In this document: positions 1 through 8,889 of the stretch, in pieces
Numbering within the stretch: position 1 is the stretch's first letter
Layout of the letters: each line of letters opens with the position of its first letter
Source of the DNA: Acidobacteriota bacterium
Lineage (GTDB): Bacteria > Acidobacteriota > Terriglobia > Bryobacterales > Bryobacteraceae
DNA: 64,000 bases
Reading direction: 5' to 3'
NCBI GenBank assembly: GCA_026393985.1
Contig: JAPKZB010000078.1
Span: 62,001 to 126,000, forward strand
Notes under the pieces: model-generated
Told to the model about the DNA's origin: nothing
Databases searched by the model: none
The model's input: only the letters and a program-made list of their open reading frames with translations
Position numbers and translations under genes: made by a program

Positions 1-10
1 GGGCATCTAC

Positions 11-27
11 CGTTCGAGCCGCGAACG
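11..27. repeat. Inverted repeat upstream of the SGNH-DUF1080 gene
   Basis: CGTTCG and CGAACG form a perfect 6-bp inverted repeat around a 5-nt spacer, 15 bp before the first start codon. It could be an operator, or the end of a hairpin belonging to whatever lies left of the window. The sequence alone does not decide. It superficially resembles a tRNA T-arm, but no acceptor stem or other arms are present. Confidence 0.3.
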
Positions 28-42
28 CCGTCCCGTCGCGTT

Positions 43-1878
43 ATGAGACTTGTTATGAGATACGATACCGCCGTGCGCCCTACCCTTCTCGCCCTCCTCG
101 CCACCGCCGCTCTCGCGCAGGAGTTCCACCTCAAAGACGGCGACCGTGTCGTCTTCTTCGGGGACTCCATCACCGACCAGCGGCTCTACACGACCTTCAC
201 GGAGACCTTCACCGTCACCCGCTTCCCCGGCCGCAAGATCACCTTCACCCACTCCGGCTGGGGCGGCGACCGCGTCACCGGCGGCGCCGGCGGCGGCATT
301 GCTGAACGCCTCTCCCGCGACGTATTCGCCTACCAGCCCACCGTTGTCTCCATCATGCTCGGCATGAACGACGGCCGCGTCCGCCCCTACGAACAGCAGA
401 TCTTCGACACGTATGCCAACGGCTACGGGAACATCATTAAAGAGTTGAAAGCCAAGGCCCCCGGCGTCCGCATCACGGCCATCCAGCCTTCGCCCTACGA
501 CGACGTTACCTACGAGCCCCGCTTCCCCGGCGGCTACAACGCCGTCCTGCTGCGCTTTGCTGACTTCCTCGGCCAACTGGCCAAAGACCAGCAGCTCACC
601 GTCGCCGATCTCAACCGCCCCGTCACCGCCATGCTCGCCAAGGCCAAGGCCACCGACCCCAAGCTCTCCCAGCGGATCATCCCGGACCGCGTCCACCCCG
701 GCCCCGCCGGACACCTCATCATGGCCGGCGGTCTGCTCGCCGGCTGGAGCGCGCCCAGCCTCGTTTCAGCCGTCACCATCGACGCCAAATCCCAAACCGT
801 CACCGCCGCGGCCAACGCCAAAGTCACCAATCTCGCCAGGCTCTCCTGGACCCAACTCGATAGCGCCCTTCCCTTCCCCGTCGAGATGGCCGACCCCACC
901 ATGGCCCTGGCCGTCAACTCCGCGGACTTCGTCGAACGCTTCAACCAGCAGACGCTCAAGATCACCGGCCTCCCCGCCGGCCCGCACACTCTCCGCATCG
1001 ATGGCAGCGAAGTCGCCACCCGTACCGCTGCCGAATGGGCCGCCGGCGTCAACCTCGCCTCGCTCCGCACCCCCATGTGGGCGCAGGCCGCCGAGGTGCA
1101 CGCCCTCACGCTCCGCCGCGCAAACGTCCACAACACGCGCTGGCGCAACCTGCAGGTGCCGCTCAGCCAGGACGGCCTCGCCGGCCTCGCCAAGGCTAAC
1201 GAAGCCATCGACGCGCTCACCGCCGAGCTCACCGCCAAGCAGCGCGCCGCCGCCCAACCCGTTCCGCATCAGTTCGAACTCGTCGCCGGCCCTTCGGCCT
1301 TCCGGCCGCTGTGGAACGGCCGTGACCTCACCGGCTGGCACATCAGCCAGGTCAACCACCACGGCAACACGCAGGGCTGGAAGGTGGAAGACGGCGCCCT
1401 GACCGGCACGCAGGACCGGCCCGGCCACGGCGGTATTCTCCTCACCGACCGCCCCTACAAAAACTTCGAAATCAGCCTTGAAGTCAACCCCACTTACGGC
1501 TGCGACGGCGGCCTGTTTCTCCGCGCCAACGAGAAAGGGCAGGCCTATCAGGTGCTGCTCGACTACCTCGACGGCGGCGCCATCGGCGGCATCTACGGCG
1601 AACGTCTGCAGGGCGTCACCACCTTCGTGCCCCGCTGGCAGCTCTGGTATCGCAACGCCGATTGGAACCATCTGCGCGCCCGGATTGAAGGCGACACGCC
1701 GCGCATCCGCGTCTGGCTGAACGGCATTCTGATCACCGACTTCACCGACACGGCCAACCATCTCGCCGACGGCGCCACCAGCGGCATGGTCGCCGTGCAG
1801 GTGCACGCCGGCAATCGCTGGGTGCCCGGCGGCAAGCAGCGCTTCCGCAACCTCATGATCCGCGAGTTACCGAACTAA
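43..1878 (+). CDS. Secreted SGNH/GDSL hydrolase fused to a DUF1080 (3-keto-disaccharide hydrolase-type) domain
   Basis: The 611-residue protein starts with an export signal (Leu/Ala-rich core to about residue 25, ending ALAQ). The SGNH hydrolase domain follows at about 30-235: FFGDSITD with the nucleophile Ser (block I), GWGGDRV (block II), MLGMNDGR (block III) and DRVHPGPAGH with the Asp-x-x-His pair (block V). A linker region leads to a C-terminal DUF1080 lectin-like domain at about 415-609 (LWNGRDLTGWH, GGLFLR). SGNH enzymes remove acyl groups from esters, and DUF1080 proteins bind or cleave sugars, so a periplasmic polysaccharide deacylase/hydrolase is likely. ATG 43 is the first start and ATG 55 is equally possible; neither has a clear ribosome site. 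The stop overlaps the convergent kdsA stop by 4 nt. Domain assignment is secure; substrate is not known. Confidence 0.88.
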   Translation: MRLVMRYDTAVRPTLLALLATAALAQEFHLKDGDRVVFFGDSITDQRLYTTFTETFTVTRFPGRKITFTHSGWGGDRVTGGAGGGIAERLSRDVFAYQPTVVSIMLGMNDGRVRPYEQQIFDTYANGYGNIIKELKAKAPGVRITAIQPSPYDDVTYEPRFPGGYNAVLLRFADFLGQLAKDQQLTVADLNRPVTAMLAKAKATDPKLSQRIIPDRVHPGPAGHLIMAGGLLAGWSAPSLVSAVTIDAKSQTVTAAANAKVTNLARLSWTQLDSALPFPVEMADPTMALAVNSADFVERFNQQTLKITGLPAGPHTLRIDGSEVATRTAAEWAAGVNLASLRTPMWAQAAEVHALTLRRANVHNTRWRNLQVPLSQDGLAGLAKANEAIDALTAELTAKQRAAAQPVPHQFELVAGPSAFRPLWNGRDLTGWHISQVNHHGNTQGWKVEDGALTGTQDRPGHGGILLTDRPYKNFEISLEVNPTYGCDGGLFLRANEKGQAYQVLLDYLDGGAIGGIYGERLQGVTTFVPRWQLWYRNADWNHLRARIEGDTPRIRVWLNGILITDFTDTANHLADGATSGMVAVQVHAGNRWVPGGKQRFRNLMIRELPN

Positions 1879-2672
1879 GCGGACTCCGCCACTGGACGCA
1901 GGTGACGCCGCGTCACCTCGTCCAATTCCTGCAAGCGGCGCCAGAATCCGGCCAGTTGATCGAGCGGCAGCGCATTTGCCCCATCCGACAGCGCCCGTTC
2001 CGGCGCCTCGTGCACCTCGACAAAGATGCCGTCCACGCCCACGGCCACCGCTGCCCGCGCCAGCGGCTCAATGAACTCGGGCTGTCCGCCGCTGCCCTCC
2101 CCCGCCACGCCCGGCAGCTGCACGCTGTGCGTGGCGTCAAAGATCACCGGCCAGCCAAAGCTGCGCATCACGACGAGGCCGCGCATATCGACAACCAGGT
2201 TGTTGTAGCCGAACGAGGTGCCGCGCTCGGTGAGAATGATGTTGTTGTTGCCCGTCGAGGCAACCTTCTCGGCCGCCAGGCGTATATCCCACGGCGAAAC
2301 AAACTGCCCCTTTTTGATGTTCACCACCCGGCCCGACCGCCCCGCTTCGAGCAGCAGATCCGTCTGCCGGCACAAGAACGCCGGAATCTGAAGAATGTCG
2401 CAGACCTCGGCGGCCGGCCCCACTTGCCACGGCTCGTGGACGTCGGTCAAAATGCGGTAGCCCCGGCGCTTCAACTGCAGCAGCATCCGCATGCCCTCGG
2501 CAAAGCCCGGCCCGCGGTAGGAATGCACGCTCGACCGGTTGGCCTTGTCGAAAGAGGCCTTGAAGACGAAATCCGGCGAGACCGATTCGATACTCTCGGC
2601 GAGAAAGTATAGATGCTCTTCGCTTTCGATGACGCAGGGGCCGGCAATCAGGTCGAGCGACTCATTGGGCAT
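1875..2672 (-). CDS. kdsA: 3-deoxy-8-phosphooctulonate synthase (Kdo-8-P synthase), metal-dependent class
   Basis: KdsA condenses phosphoenolpyruvate with arabinose 5-phosphate to make Kdo-8-phosphate, the precursor of the Kdo of lipopolysaccharide. The 265-residue cytosolic protein has family length and signatures ([42 protein letters not shown]). The four metal ligands known from class II enzymes such as that of Aquifex are all present: Cys13 in AGPCVIES, His in [10 protein letters not shown], Glu in VEVHEAP and Asp in [10 protein letters not shown]. Metal-independent enzymes like E. coli KdsA have Asn at the Cys position, so this one should need a divalent metal. Its ATG lies within the last codons of pyrG (11-nt overlap), so it is the third gene of the kdsB-pyrG-kdsA operon. 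Confidence 0.97.
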   Translation of the reverse strand: MPNESLDLIAGPCVIESEEHLYFLAESIESVSPDFVFKASFDKANRSSVHSYRGPGFAEGMRMLLQLKRRGYRILTDVHEPWQVGPAAEVCDILQIPAFLCRQTDLLLEAGRSGRVVNIKKGQFVSPWDIRLAAEKVASTGNNNIILTERGTSFGYNNLVVDMRGLVVMRSFGWPVIFDATHSVQLPGVAGEGSGGQPEFIEPLARAAVAVGVDGIFVEVHEAPERALSDGANALPLDQLAGFWRRLQELDEVTRRHLRPVAESA

Positions 2673-4299
2673 GCATCAGCTCCGCGCTCCGGCCAATGCG
2701 GCGGAGATGCTCCTCGTAAGAAGCGCCCACAAAGGCGGTGAACAGTGGATGCGGTTCGAGGGGCTTGGACTTCAACTCCGGATGAAACTGGCAGCCGAGA
2801 TACCACGGATGGTGTTTGATCTCGCAGATCTCGACGTAAATGCCGTCCGGCGTCTGGCCCGTCAACTGCAGCCCGCCCTCGGTCAACACCTTCTCAAAAT
2901 CCCGGTTGAACTCATAGCGATGCCGGTGCCGCTCGCTCACCAGCTCCTGCCCGTAGGCCTCGCGGGCAAAGCTGCCGGGTGCGAGGCGGCAGGGATAGGC
3001 GCCGAGGCGCATCGTCCCTCCCAACTCATCAATGCCCTTCAACTCACGAAGCTTGTAGATGACGCGGTGCGGTGTCGAGGGTTCAAATTCGGTCGAGTCC
3101 GCCAGCGGCATGCCGCACACATTGCGGGCGTACTCAATCACCATGGTCTGCATGCCGAGGCAGATGCCAAAGTACGGCACCTTGTTTTCGCGTGCATAGC
3201 GGATGGCGTTCAGCATCCCCTCCACGCCGCGCTTGCCGAAGCCCCCCGGCACCAAAATGCCGTCAAACTGCTTCAGCGTCTCGGCGCAGCCGGGCCACGT
3301 CAGGGTCTCGGCCTCAATCCAGTGGATGTTCACCTTCAGCCGCCGGGCGAGGCCCCCGTGCAGCAGCGCTTCCTTCAGGCTCTTGTAGCTGTCCTCGTAC
3401 TCGACGTACTTACCCACCAGGCCGATGTTCACTTCATCCACGGTGTTCTGCATGCGGTCGAGCATTTCGGTCCAGCGAGCCAGATCCCGCGGCGGGGCGT
3501 TCTCCATGCGGAACTGGTGCAGGATGATCTCATCGACGCCCTGCTCGGCGAACATCAGCGGCACTTCGTAGATCGTCTTGGCGTCCGAGGCGCTGATCAC
3601 CGCCCGCGGCTCCACATCGCAAAACAGCGCGATCTTCTCTTTGACATCGGCGCCCAGCGGCCGCTCGCTGCGGCAGACCAGAATATCCGGCTGCACGCCG
3701 ATCGCCCGCAGCTCCTTCACGCTGTGCTGCGTCGGCTTGGTCTTCAACTCGTGCGCCGCCGCAATCCACGGCACCAGGCTCACATGCACGAAGATCGTAT
3801 TGTCCCGGCCCTTTTCATGGCGCACCTGCCGGATGGCTTCAAGAAACGGCAGCGACTCAATGTCGCCCACCGTGCCCCCGATCTCGACAATGACCACATC
3901 GACGTCCGGCGACACGCGCTCAATGCCGGCCTTGATTTCGTTGGTGACGTGCGGGATCACCTGCACGGTCTTGCCGAGGTAGTCGCCCCGGCGCTCCCGG
4001 CTGATGATGGTCTCATAGATCCGGCCCGAAGTCAGGTTATTGGCCTGCGTCAGCGGCGCGTGGGTGAACCGCTCATAGTGGCCGAGGTCGAGGTCGGTCT
4101 CGGCGCCGTCGTCGGTGACGAACACCTCGCCGTGCTGATAGGGGCTCATCGTCCCCGGGTCAACGTTCAAATAAGGATCAAACTTTTGCAGCGTGACGCG
4201 CAACCCGCGGCTTTCGAGCAGGCAACCAATGGATGCCGCGGCAATCCCCTTCCCGAGAGAACTCACCACGCCACCCGTCACGAAAATGTATTTGGCCAT
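2662..4299 (-). CDS. pyrG: CTP synthase (glutamine-hydrolysing)
   Basis: PyrG aminates UTP to CTP using ATP and glutamine. The 545-residue length is typical. The N-terminal synthetase domain begins with [13 protein letters not shown], the ATP-binding loop. The C-terminal class I glutamine amidotransferase domain shows the nucleophile Cys in YFGICLGMQ and the His-x-Glu pair in [12 protein letters not shown]. It sits 6 nt downstream of kdsB and overlaps kdsA by 11 nt. Placement between the two Kdo genes makes sense because KdsB consumes CTP to activate Kdo. The ATG at 4299 is the only start that gives the complete N-terminal motif. Confidence 0.98.
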   Translation of the reverse strand: MAKYIFVTGGVVSSLGKGIAAASIGCLLESRGLRVTLQKFDPYLNVDPGTMSPYQHGEVFVTDDGAETDLDLGHYERFTHAPLTQANNLTSGRIYETIISRERRGDYLGKTVQVIPHVTNEIKAGIERVSPDVDVVIVEIGGTVGDIESLPFLEAIRQVRHEKGRDNTIFVHVSLVPWIAAAHELKTKPTQHSVKELRAIGVQPDILVCRSERPLGADVKEKIALFCDVEPRAVISASDAKTIYEVPLMFAEQGVDEIILHQFRMENAPPRDLARWTEMLDRMQNTVDEVNIGLVGKYVEYEDSYKSLKEALLHGGLARRLKVNIHWIEAETLTWPGCAETLKQFDGILVPGGFGKRGVEGMLNAIRYARENKVPYFGICLGMQTMVIEYARNVCGMPLADSTEFEPSTPHRVIYKLRELKGIDELGGTMRLGAYPCRLAPGSFAREAYGQELVSERHRHRYEFNRDFEKVLTEGGLQLTGQTPDGIYVEICEIKHHPWYLGCQFHPELKSKPLEPHPLFTAFVGASYEEHLRRIGRSAELMHAQ

Positions 4300-4305
4300 A
4301 GAAAA

Positions 4306-5052
4306 TTAAGAGAGAGTGCCCAGATGCCTCTGGACGCGAGCAAGGTCTTCCGGGGTATCTACCCCCAAGGATTCGTACTCCGTTTCAGCAACGTGAATGG
4401 CAAAGCCATTCTCGAGCGCCCGCAACTGTTCGAGTCGCTCGGCCTGTTCCAACGGGCCCACCGGCAGCCCGGAGTAGCCGAGCAGAAACTCCCGCCGGTA
4501 GACATACAGCCCGATGTGCTTAAAATAATCCACCGCGCCGCCCCGGTTGAACGGGATCGGACTGCGCGAAAAGTAAAGGGCAAAGCCCCGGCGGTCGGTG
4601 ACGACTTTGACGACGTTCGGATTGGTGATTTCGTCAAGGCGCTCGATGCGGCGCTTGAGCGTCGCCATCTGCGCCTCGGGGTTTTCGAGCAGACTCTCGA
4701 CGGCCACGGCAATGGCGCCCGGGTCAATCAGCGGCTCATCACCCTGAATGTTCACGACAATCTCCTGCGGATGGCCGGCGGCCACCTCCGCCACGCGGTC
4801 GGTGCCGGAGAGATGGGTAGAGGCGGTCATCCGAACCGGGGCTCCAAACGTGCGGCAAGCGGCGGCGATCGCCTCATCGTCGGTGGCGATGACGACCTCA
4901 TCGAGGGAAGAACAGCGGCAGGCGCGTTCATAAACGTGCTGCAGCATCGGCTTGCCGTCCAGAGGGACGAGGGGCTTCCCTGGAAATCGCGTAGAGGCCA
5001 GGCGCGCCGGAATAATTCCTATAACTCTGGCGGGCACAATAGATGGTAACAC
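4306..5052 (-). CDS. kdsB: 3-deoxy-manno-octulosonate cytidylyltransferase (CMP-Kdo synthetase)
   Basis: KdsB couples Kdo to CMP from CTP, the committed activation step for LPS core assembly. Family motifs are GIIPARLASTRFPGKPL (nucleotide loop), ATDDEAI and NIQGDEPLID. An open frame runs upstream to 5199, but that extension is non-homologous and would overlap the divergent cytochrome gene. I chose GTG at 5052, which gives 248 residues, the usual length; GTG at 5037 is an alternative. No strong ribosome site is seen before either. It is the first gene of kdsB-pyrG-kdsA and is divergent from the gene at 5077, leaving only 24 bp for both promoters. Confidence 0.93.
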   Translation of the reverse strand: MLPSIVPARVIGIIPARLASTRFPGKPLVPLDGKPMLQHVYERACRCSSLDEVVIATDDEAIAAACRTFGAPVRMTASTHLSGTDRVAEVAAGHPQEIVVNIQGDEPLIDPGAIAVAVESLLENPEAQMATLKRRIERLDEITNPNVVKVVTDRRGFALYFSRSPIPFNRGGAVDYFKHIGLYVYRREFLLGYSGLPVGPLEQAERLEQLRALENGFAIHVAETEYESLGVDTPEDLARVQRHLGTLS

Positions 5053-5076
5053 GCACTCTGGTGATAAGATTTCGTC

Positions 5077-7533
5077 ATGGCAAATCGCTGCCTCGGCTTC
5101 GCGCTCGCTCTGCTTCCGGCGCTCTGCGCCGCCGCGCCCTCCGATTTTTTCGAACAACGTATCCGCCCGCTCTTCGTCAAGCGCTGCCAGGGCTGCCACC
5201 CCATCGCCAAGCTATCGAGCGCCGCCGTTGTCGCCGGCAATCCCGAAGCCAGCGTGCTGTATCAAGCGGTCGCCCGCACCCACGCCACCCTGCAGATGCC
5301 GCCCACCGGCAAGCTGCCCGACGCCGAAATAGCCGACCTCGCCCAATGGATTCGCGAAGGCGCCGTCGTCCCGGCCGCGCCGCCCCCGGGCAAGCCCTCC
5401 ACCTGGGCGTTCCAGCCGCTCCCCCCGGCCGCCCCCGTCGATATCGACGCCCAACTGGCCAAATTGCGAAACGAAGCCAAGCTCACCCCCAACCCCCGCG
5501 CCGAGAAACGCACCCTGCTCCGCCGCGTCACCTACGACCTCACCGGCCTGCCCCCCACCCCCGCCGAACTCGCCGCCTTCGAAGCCGACCGCTCCCCCCA
5601 GGCCTTCGCCAAGGTCGTCGATCGCCTGCTCGCCTCGCCCCACTACGGCGAACGTTGGGCCCGCCACTGGCTCGACCTCGCCCGCTACGCTGACGGCCAG
5701 CTCGGCGCGAGCAGCGACACTCCCTACGCGAACGCCCACCGCTACCGCGACTGGGTCATCAACGCCCTCAACGCCGACCGCCCCTATAACGAGTTCGCCC
5801 GCGCCCAGATCGCCGCCGACGCCCACCCCGGCAACCCCGCCGACCTCGCCGCCCTCGGCTTCCAGGCCCTCGGCCACGGCGCCAACGACCAGCTCGACGT
5901 CACCACCCGCACCTTCCTCGGCCTCACCGTCGCCTGCGCCCAGTGCCACGACCATAAGTACGACCCCATCCCCACTAAAGACTACTACTCCCTCCTCGGC
6001 GTCTTCAAGAGCAGCAAGAGCCACGAATATCCCCTCGCCGACGAAGCCATCGTCAAAGCCTACCAGGACCACAAAAAACGCATCGACGACGCCAAGTTCG
6101 CCCTCGACCGCTTCGTGCAACTGCAGGCCGCCGACCTCGCCGAACTCCTCGCCCGGCAGACCGCCCAGTACATGACCGCCAAGACCGCCGACGGCCTCGA
6201 CCCCGAGATCTTCGCCCGCTGGCAGGCCTATCTGAAGAACCCGGCCAAGGACCACCCGTTTCTTGAAAACACCACGCCCGAAAAGTTCCAGGCGCTCGTC
6301 AATCGCGTCTTCGCCGACCGCCGCGGCATGGAGGAGCGCAACTTCGTTAAACTCGGCGGCACCAAGGGCCTCCGTGACGAATCCACCCGCCAGTGGACCA
6401 ACCTCGAATCGCTGCCCATTCTCGAGTACTACCTCTGGCGCGACCTCGCCTCGGATCCCTACAAGAAGGACTTCTTCTCCTTCGGCGGCGGCATCTACTA
6501 TTTCGGCGAAAAGGAGATCGACCGCTGGCTCTCCCCGCTCTGGAAGGCCGAACACGACCGCCTGCGCAGCGAACTCAAAGAACTCCAGGACACCCTGCCC
6601 GCACAGTACCCGTTTCTCCACTCGCTCAAGGATGCCGACAAGCCCGCCAACGCCAAGGTAGCCATCCGCGGCGACGAACAGAACCTGGGCGAAGAGGTGC
6701 CGCGCCGCTTCCTGAGCGCGCTGTGCGAAAACGAACCCAGACCGTTCACCCAGGGCAGCGGCCGCGCCGAACTCGCCGATGCCATTCTCAGCCATCCCCT
6801 GGCTGCCCGCGTGATCGTCAATCGCGTCTGGCAGGGGCACTTCGGCGCGGGCATCGTCGCCAGCCCCTCCAACTTCGGCCAGCTCGGCGAACGCCCCACC
6901 CACCCGGCGCTACTCGACGCCCTCGCCGCCGGCTTCGTCGCGGACGGATGGAGCCTCAAGCGGCTCCACCGCCGCATTCTGCTCTCGGAGGCTTACGCGA
7001 TGAGCTCCTCCTACTCGGCCGCCAACGCGCAGATCGACCCCGAAAACAAGCTGCTCTGGCGGGCGAACCTGAAGCCCCGGCTCGACGCCGAATCGCTTCG
7101 CGACAGCCTCCTCGCCGTCTCCGGCCAGCTCGACGGCAGCGCCGGCGGCCCCGCCCAGCCCCTCACCGACGATTTCCGCCGCCGCGCCGTCTATGGCTAC
7201 GTCGGCCGCACGAAGCCAGACCCCAGCTTGGCGCTGTTCGACTTCCCCAATCCCAACAACCCGGCCGAAAAACGCACGACCACGCTCGGCCCCCTGCAGC
7301 GGCTCTACTTCCTGAACAACTCCTTCGTCACCCGGCAGGCCGCAGCCCTGACGCAGCGCCTCTCGGGCGACGATCGCGCCAAGATCCAACAGCTCCACGA
7401 GATCCTCTACCTCCGCGCTCCGCGCGCCGAAGAGGTGACCATGGGCCTGCAATTCCTGCAGCAGAGCGGCGGCGCCTGGCCGCAGTACGCGCAGGTCCTC
7501 CTGACGGCAACCGAATTCACGGCGGTGAACTAA
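5077..7533 (+). CDS. Secreted DUF1549/DUF1553 (PSCyt1-PSCyt2-PSD1) cytochrome-like protein
   Basis: The 818-residue protein has a signal peptide (residues 1-20, ending CAAA) followed by a cytochrome-c-like domain with one haem motif CQGCH (37-41). DUF1549 follows, with the conserved CAQCHDHKYDPIP near residue 290, and then DUF1553 in the C-terminal half (AVIVNRVWQGHFG-type region, then RLDAESLRDS). This family is abundant in Planctomycetes and Solibacter-like Acidobacteria. It nearly always pairs with a DUF1501 protein, as here (next gene 2 nt downstream). Its biochemical role is unproven; links to polysaccharide breakdown are an inference from genome context. The start ATG 5077 is preceded by TAAGAT six bases upstream and lacks a Shine-Dalgarno site, so the message may be leaderless. 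Confidence 0.93.
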   Translation: MANRCLGFALALLPALCAAAPSDFFEQRIRPLFVKRCQGCHPIAKLSSAAVVAGNPEASVLYQAVARTHATLQMPPTGKLPDAEIADLAQWIREGAVVPAAPPPGKPSTWAFQPLPPAAPVDIDAQLAKLRNEAKLTPNPRAEKRTLLRRVTYDLTGLPPTPAELAAFEADRSPQAFAKVVDRLLASPHYGERWARHWLDLARYADGQLGASSDTPYANAHRYRDWVINALNADRPYNEFARAQIAADAHPGNPADLAALGFQALGHGANDQLDVTTRTFLGLTVACAQCHDHKYDPIPTKDYYSLLGVFKSSKSHEYPLADEAIVKAYQDHKKRIDDAKFALDRFVQLQAADLAELLARQTAQYMTAKTADGLDPEIFARWQAYLKNPAKDHPFLENTTPEKFQALVNRVFADRRGMEERNFVKLGGTKGLRDESTRQWTNLESLPILEYYLWRDLASDPYKKDFFSFGGGIYYFGEKEIDRWLSPLWKAEHDRLRSELKELQDTLPAQYPFLHSLKDADKPANAKVAIRGDEQNLGEEVPRRFLSALCENEPRPFTQGSGRAELADAILSHPLAARVIVNRVWQGHFGAGIVASPSNFGQLGERPTHPALLDALAAGFVADGWSLKRLHRRILLSEAYAMSSSYSAANAQIDPENKLLWRANLKPRLDAESLRDSLLAVSGQLDGSAGGPAQPLTDDFRRRAVYGYVGRTKPDPSLALFDFPNPNNPAEKRTTTLGPLQRLYFLNNSFVTRQAAALTQRLSGDDRAKIQQLHEILYLRAPRAEEVTMGLQFLQQSGGAWPQYAQVLLTATEFTAVN

Positions 7534-7535
7534 TC

Positions 7536-8879
7536 ATGCTTCGCAGAGATATTTTGAAAGGCATCGGCGGCAGCCTCGGCATGCTGGGCATGGCCCACGC
7601 CGCGGCGCCCGGCCCTCACTTCGCGCCCAAGGCCAAGCGGATCATCTTCCTGTTCCTCAACGGCGGCATGTCGCAGGTGGACACCTTCGACCCCAAGCCC
7701 GTGCTCGACCAGCGCGACGGCGAACCCATGCCCGGCCCCAAGCTGCAGACGGACCGCGCCGCCGGCAACCTGATGAAGTCGCCATTCCGCTTCGCCCGCC
7801 ACGGGCAGAGCGGCCTGCCGGTGAGCGAGATCTTCCCGCAGCTGGCCAAGCGCGCCGATGATCTGTGCGTCATCCGCTCGATGTACTCGGACAACGGCAA
7901 CCACGGCCCGTCGCTGCTCATGATGAACTGCGGCCACAACCTGCCCGGGCGCCCGGCCATGGGTTCGTGGCTCACCTACGGCCTCGGCACGGACAACCGC
8001 AACCTGCCGGGCTTCGTCGTGCTCTGCCCCGGCTATCCGGTGCTCGGCCCGCAGCTGTGGGACTCGGCCTTCCTCCCCGCCACCTACCAGGGCACCCACC
8101 TGCTGACGAAGGAGAGCGGCCCCGAGAAGATCCTCCAGAACATCCGCAACGCCAAGCTCTCGCTCGGCGAGCAGGAGCGGCAGCTGGCGCTGCTCGACCG
8201 GCTCAACGCCGGCTACCTGCAGCAACTCGGCCACGAGCCGCAGATGGAAGCGAGCATTGCGTCGATGGAGGTCGCCTTCCGCATGCAGACCGAGGCGCCG
8301 GAGATCTTCAACATCAGCAGCGAGCCGGAGCATGTGCGCGCCCGCTACGGCGACCACGAGTTCGGCCGCGGCTGTCTGATGGCCCTACGCTTGGCCGAAA
8401 AAGGCGTCCGCATGGTGCAGGTCTACTTCGGCAACTTCCAGCCGTGGGACAGCCACGACGATATCCGCGTGCACTCCAAGCTGGCGCAGGCCGCCGATGG
8501 GCCCATCGCGGCTCTCCTCGAAGACCTCAAGCAGCGCGGCCTGTTTGAAGATACGCTCGTCGTCATCGGCAGCGAGTTCGGCCGGACGCCGATGATTCAG
8601 AACAGCGGCCTCGAACGCGTCGGCAACGGGCGCGACCATAACGTCCACGGCTTCACGACGGTGCTCGCCGGCGGCGGCGTCAAAGGCGGCATGGCCTACG
8701 GCGCCACCGACGACTTCGGCTATAAGGCCGTCGAGAACAAGGTGCACGTCCACGACCTGCAGGCGACCATTCTGCACCTGATGGGCCTCGACCACACCCG
8801 GCTCACCTACCGCTATAGCGGGCGGGACTACCGGCTTACCGACGTGGGCGGCCACGTCGTTAAGCCGGTGCTCGCCTGA
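7536..8879 (+). CDS. DUF1501 family Tat-type secreted protein
   Basis: The 447-residue protein begins MLRRDILKGIGGSLG, a twin-arginine-like leader of the form found on DUF1501 proteins. The body resembles the alkaline-phosphatase/sulfatase-fold DUF1501 family: FLNGGMSQVDTFDPKP near the start, GSEFGRTPM near residue 350, HNVHGFTT and GYKAVENKVHVHDLQAT near the end. Metal-binding Asp/His residues appear in these motifs. Its ATG lies 2 nt after the PSD1 stop, so the two are cotranscribed. A long open frame upstream of 7536 in this phase is the shadow of the PSD1 gene. The enzymatic activity of this family has not been established as far as I know. Confidence 0.92.
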   Translation: MLRRDILKGIGGSLGMLGMAHAAAPGPHFAPKAKRIIFLFLNGGMSQVDTFDPKPVLDQRDGEPMPGPKLQTDRAAGNLMKSPFRFARHGQSGLPVSEIFPQLAKRADDLCVIRSMYSDNGNHGPSLLMMNCGHNLPGRPAMGSWLTYGLGTDNRNLPGFVVLCPGYPVLGPQLWDSAFLPATYQGTHLLTKESGPEKILQNIRNAKLSLGEQERQLALLDRLNAGYLQQLGHEPQMEASIASMEVAFRMQTEAPEIFNISSEPEHVRARYGDHEFGRGCLMALRLAEKGVRMVQVYFGNFQPWDSHDDIRVHSKLAQAADGPIAALLEDLKQRGLFEDTLVVIGSEFGRTPMIQNSGLERVGNGRDHNVHGFTTVLAGGGVKGGMAYGATDDFGYKAVENKVHVHDLQATILHLMGLDHTRLTYRYSGRDYRLTDVGGHVVKPVLA

Positions 8880-8889
8880 CCGGCGCGGC

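Noticed and set aside
11-27. Possible tRNA fragment at the left edge
   Set aside because: Only a T-arm-like dyad is present, with no acceptor or anticodon arms.
2539-5049. Long plus-strand open frame (836 residues) opposite kdsA, pyrG and kdsB
   Set aside because: It is antisense to three well-supported genes; its composition is the codon-bias shadow of GC-rich genes, with no recognisable domain and no plausible start.
4306-5199. kdsB starting at 5199 (297 residues)
   Set aside because: The first 49 residues are not homologous, overlap the divergent gene, and make the protein longer than the family; GTG 5052 is better.
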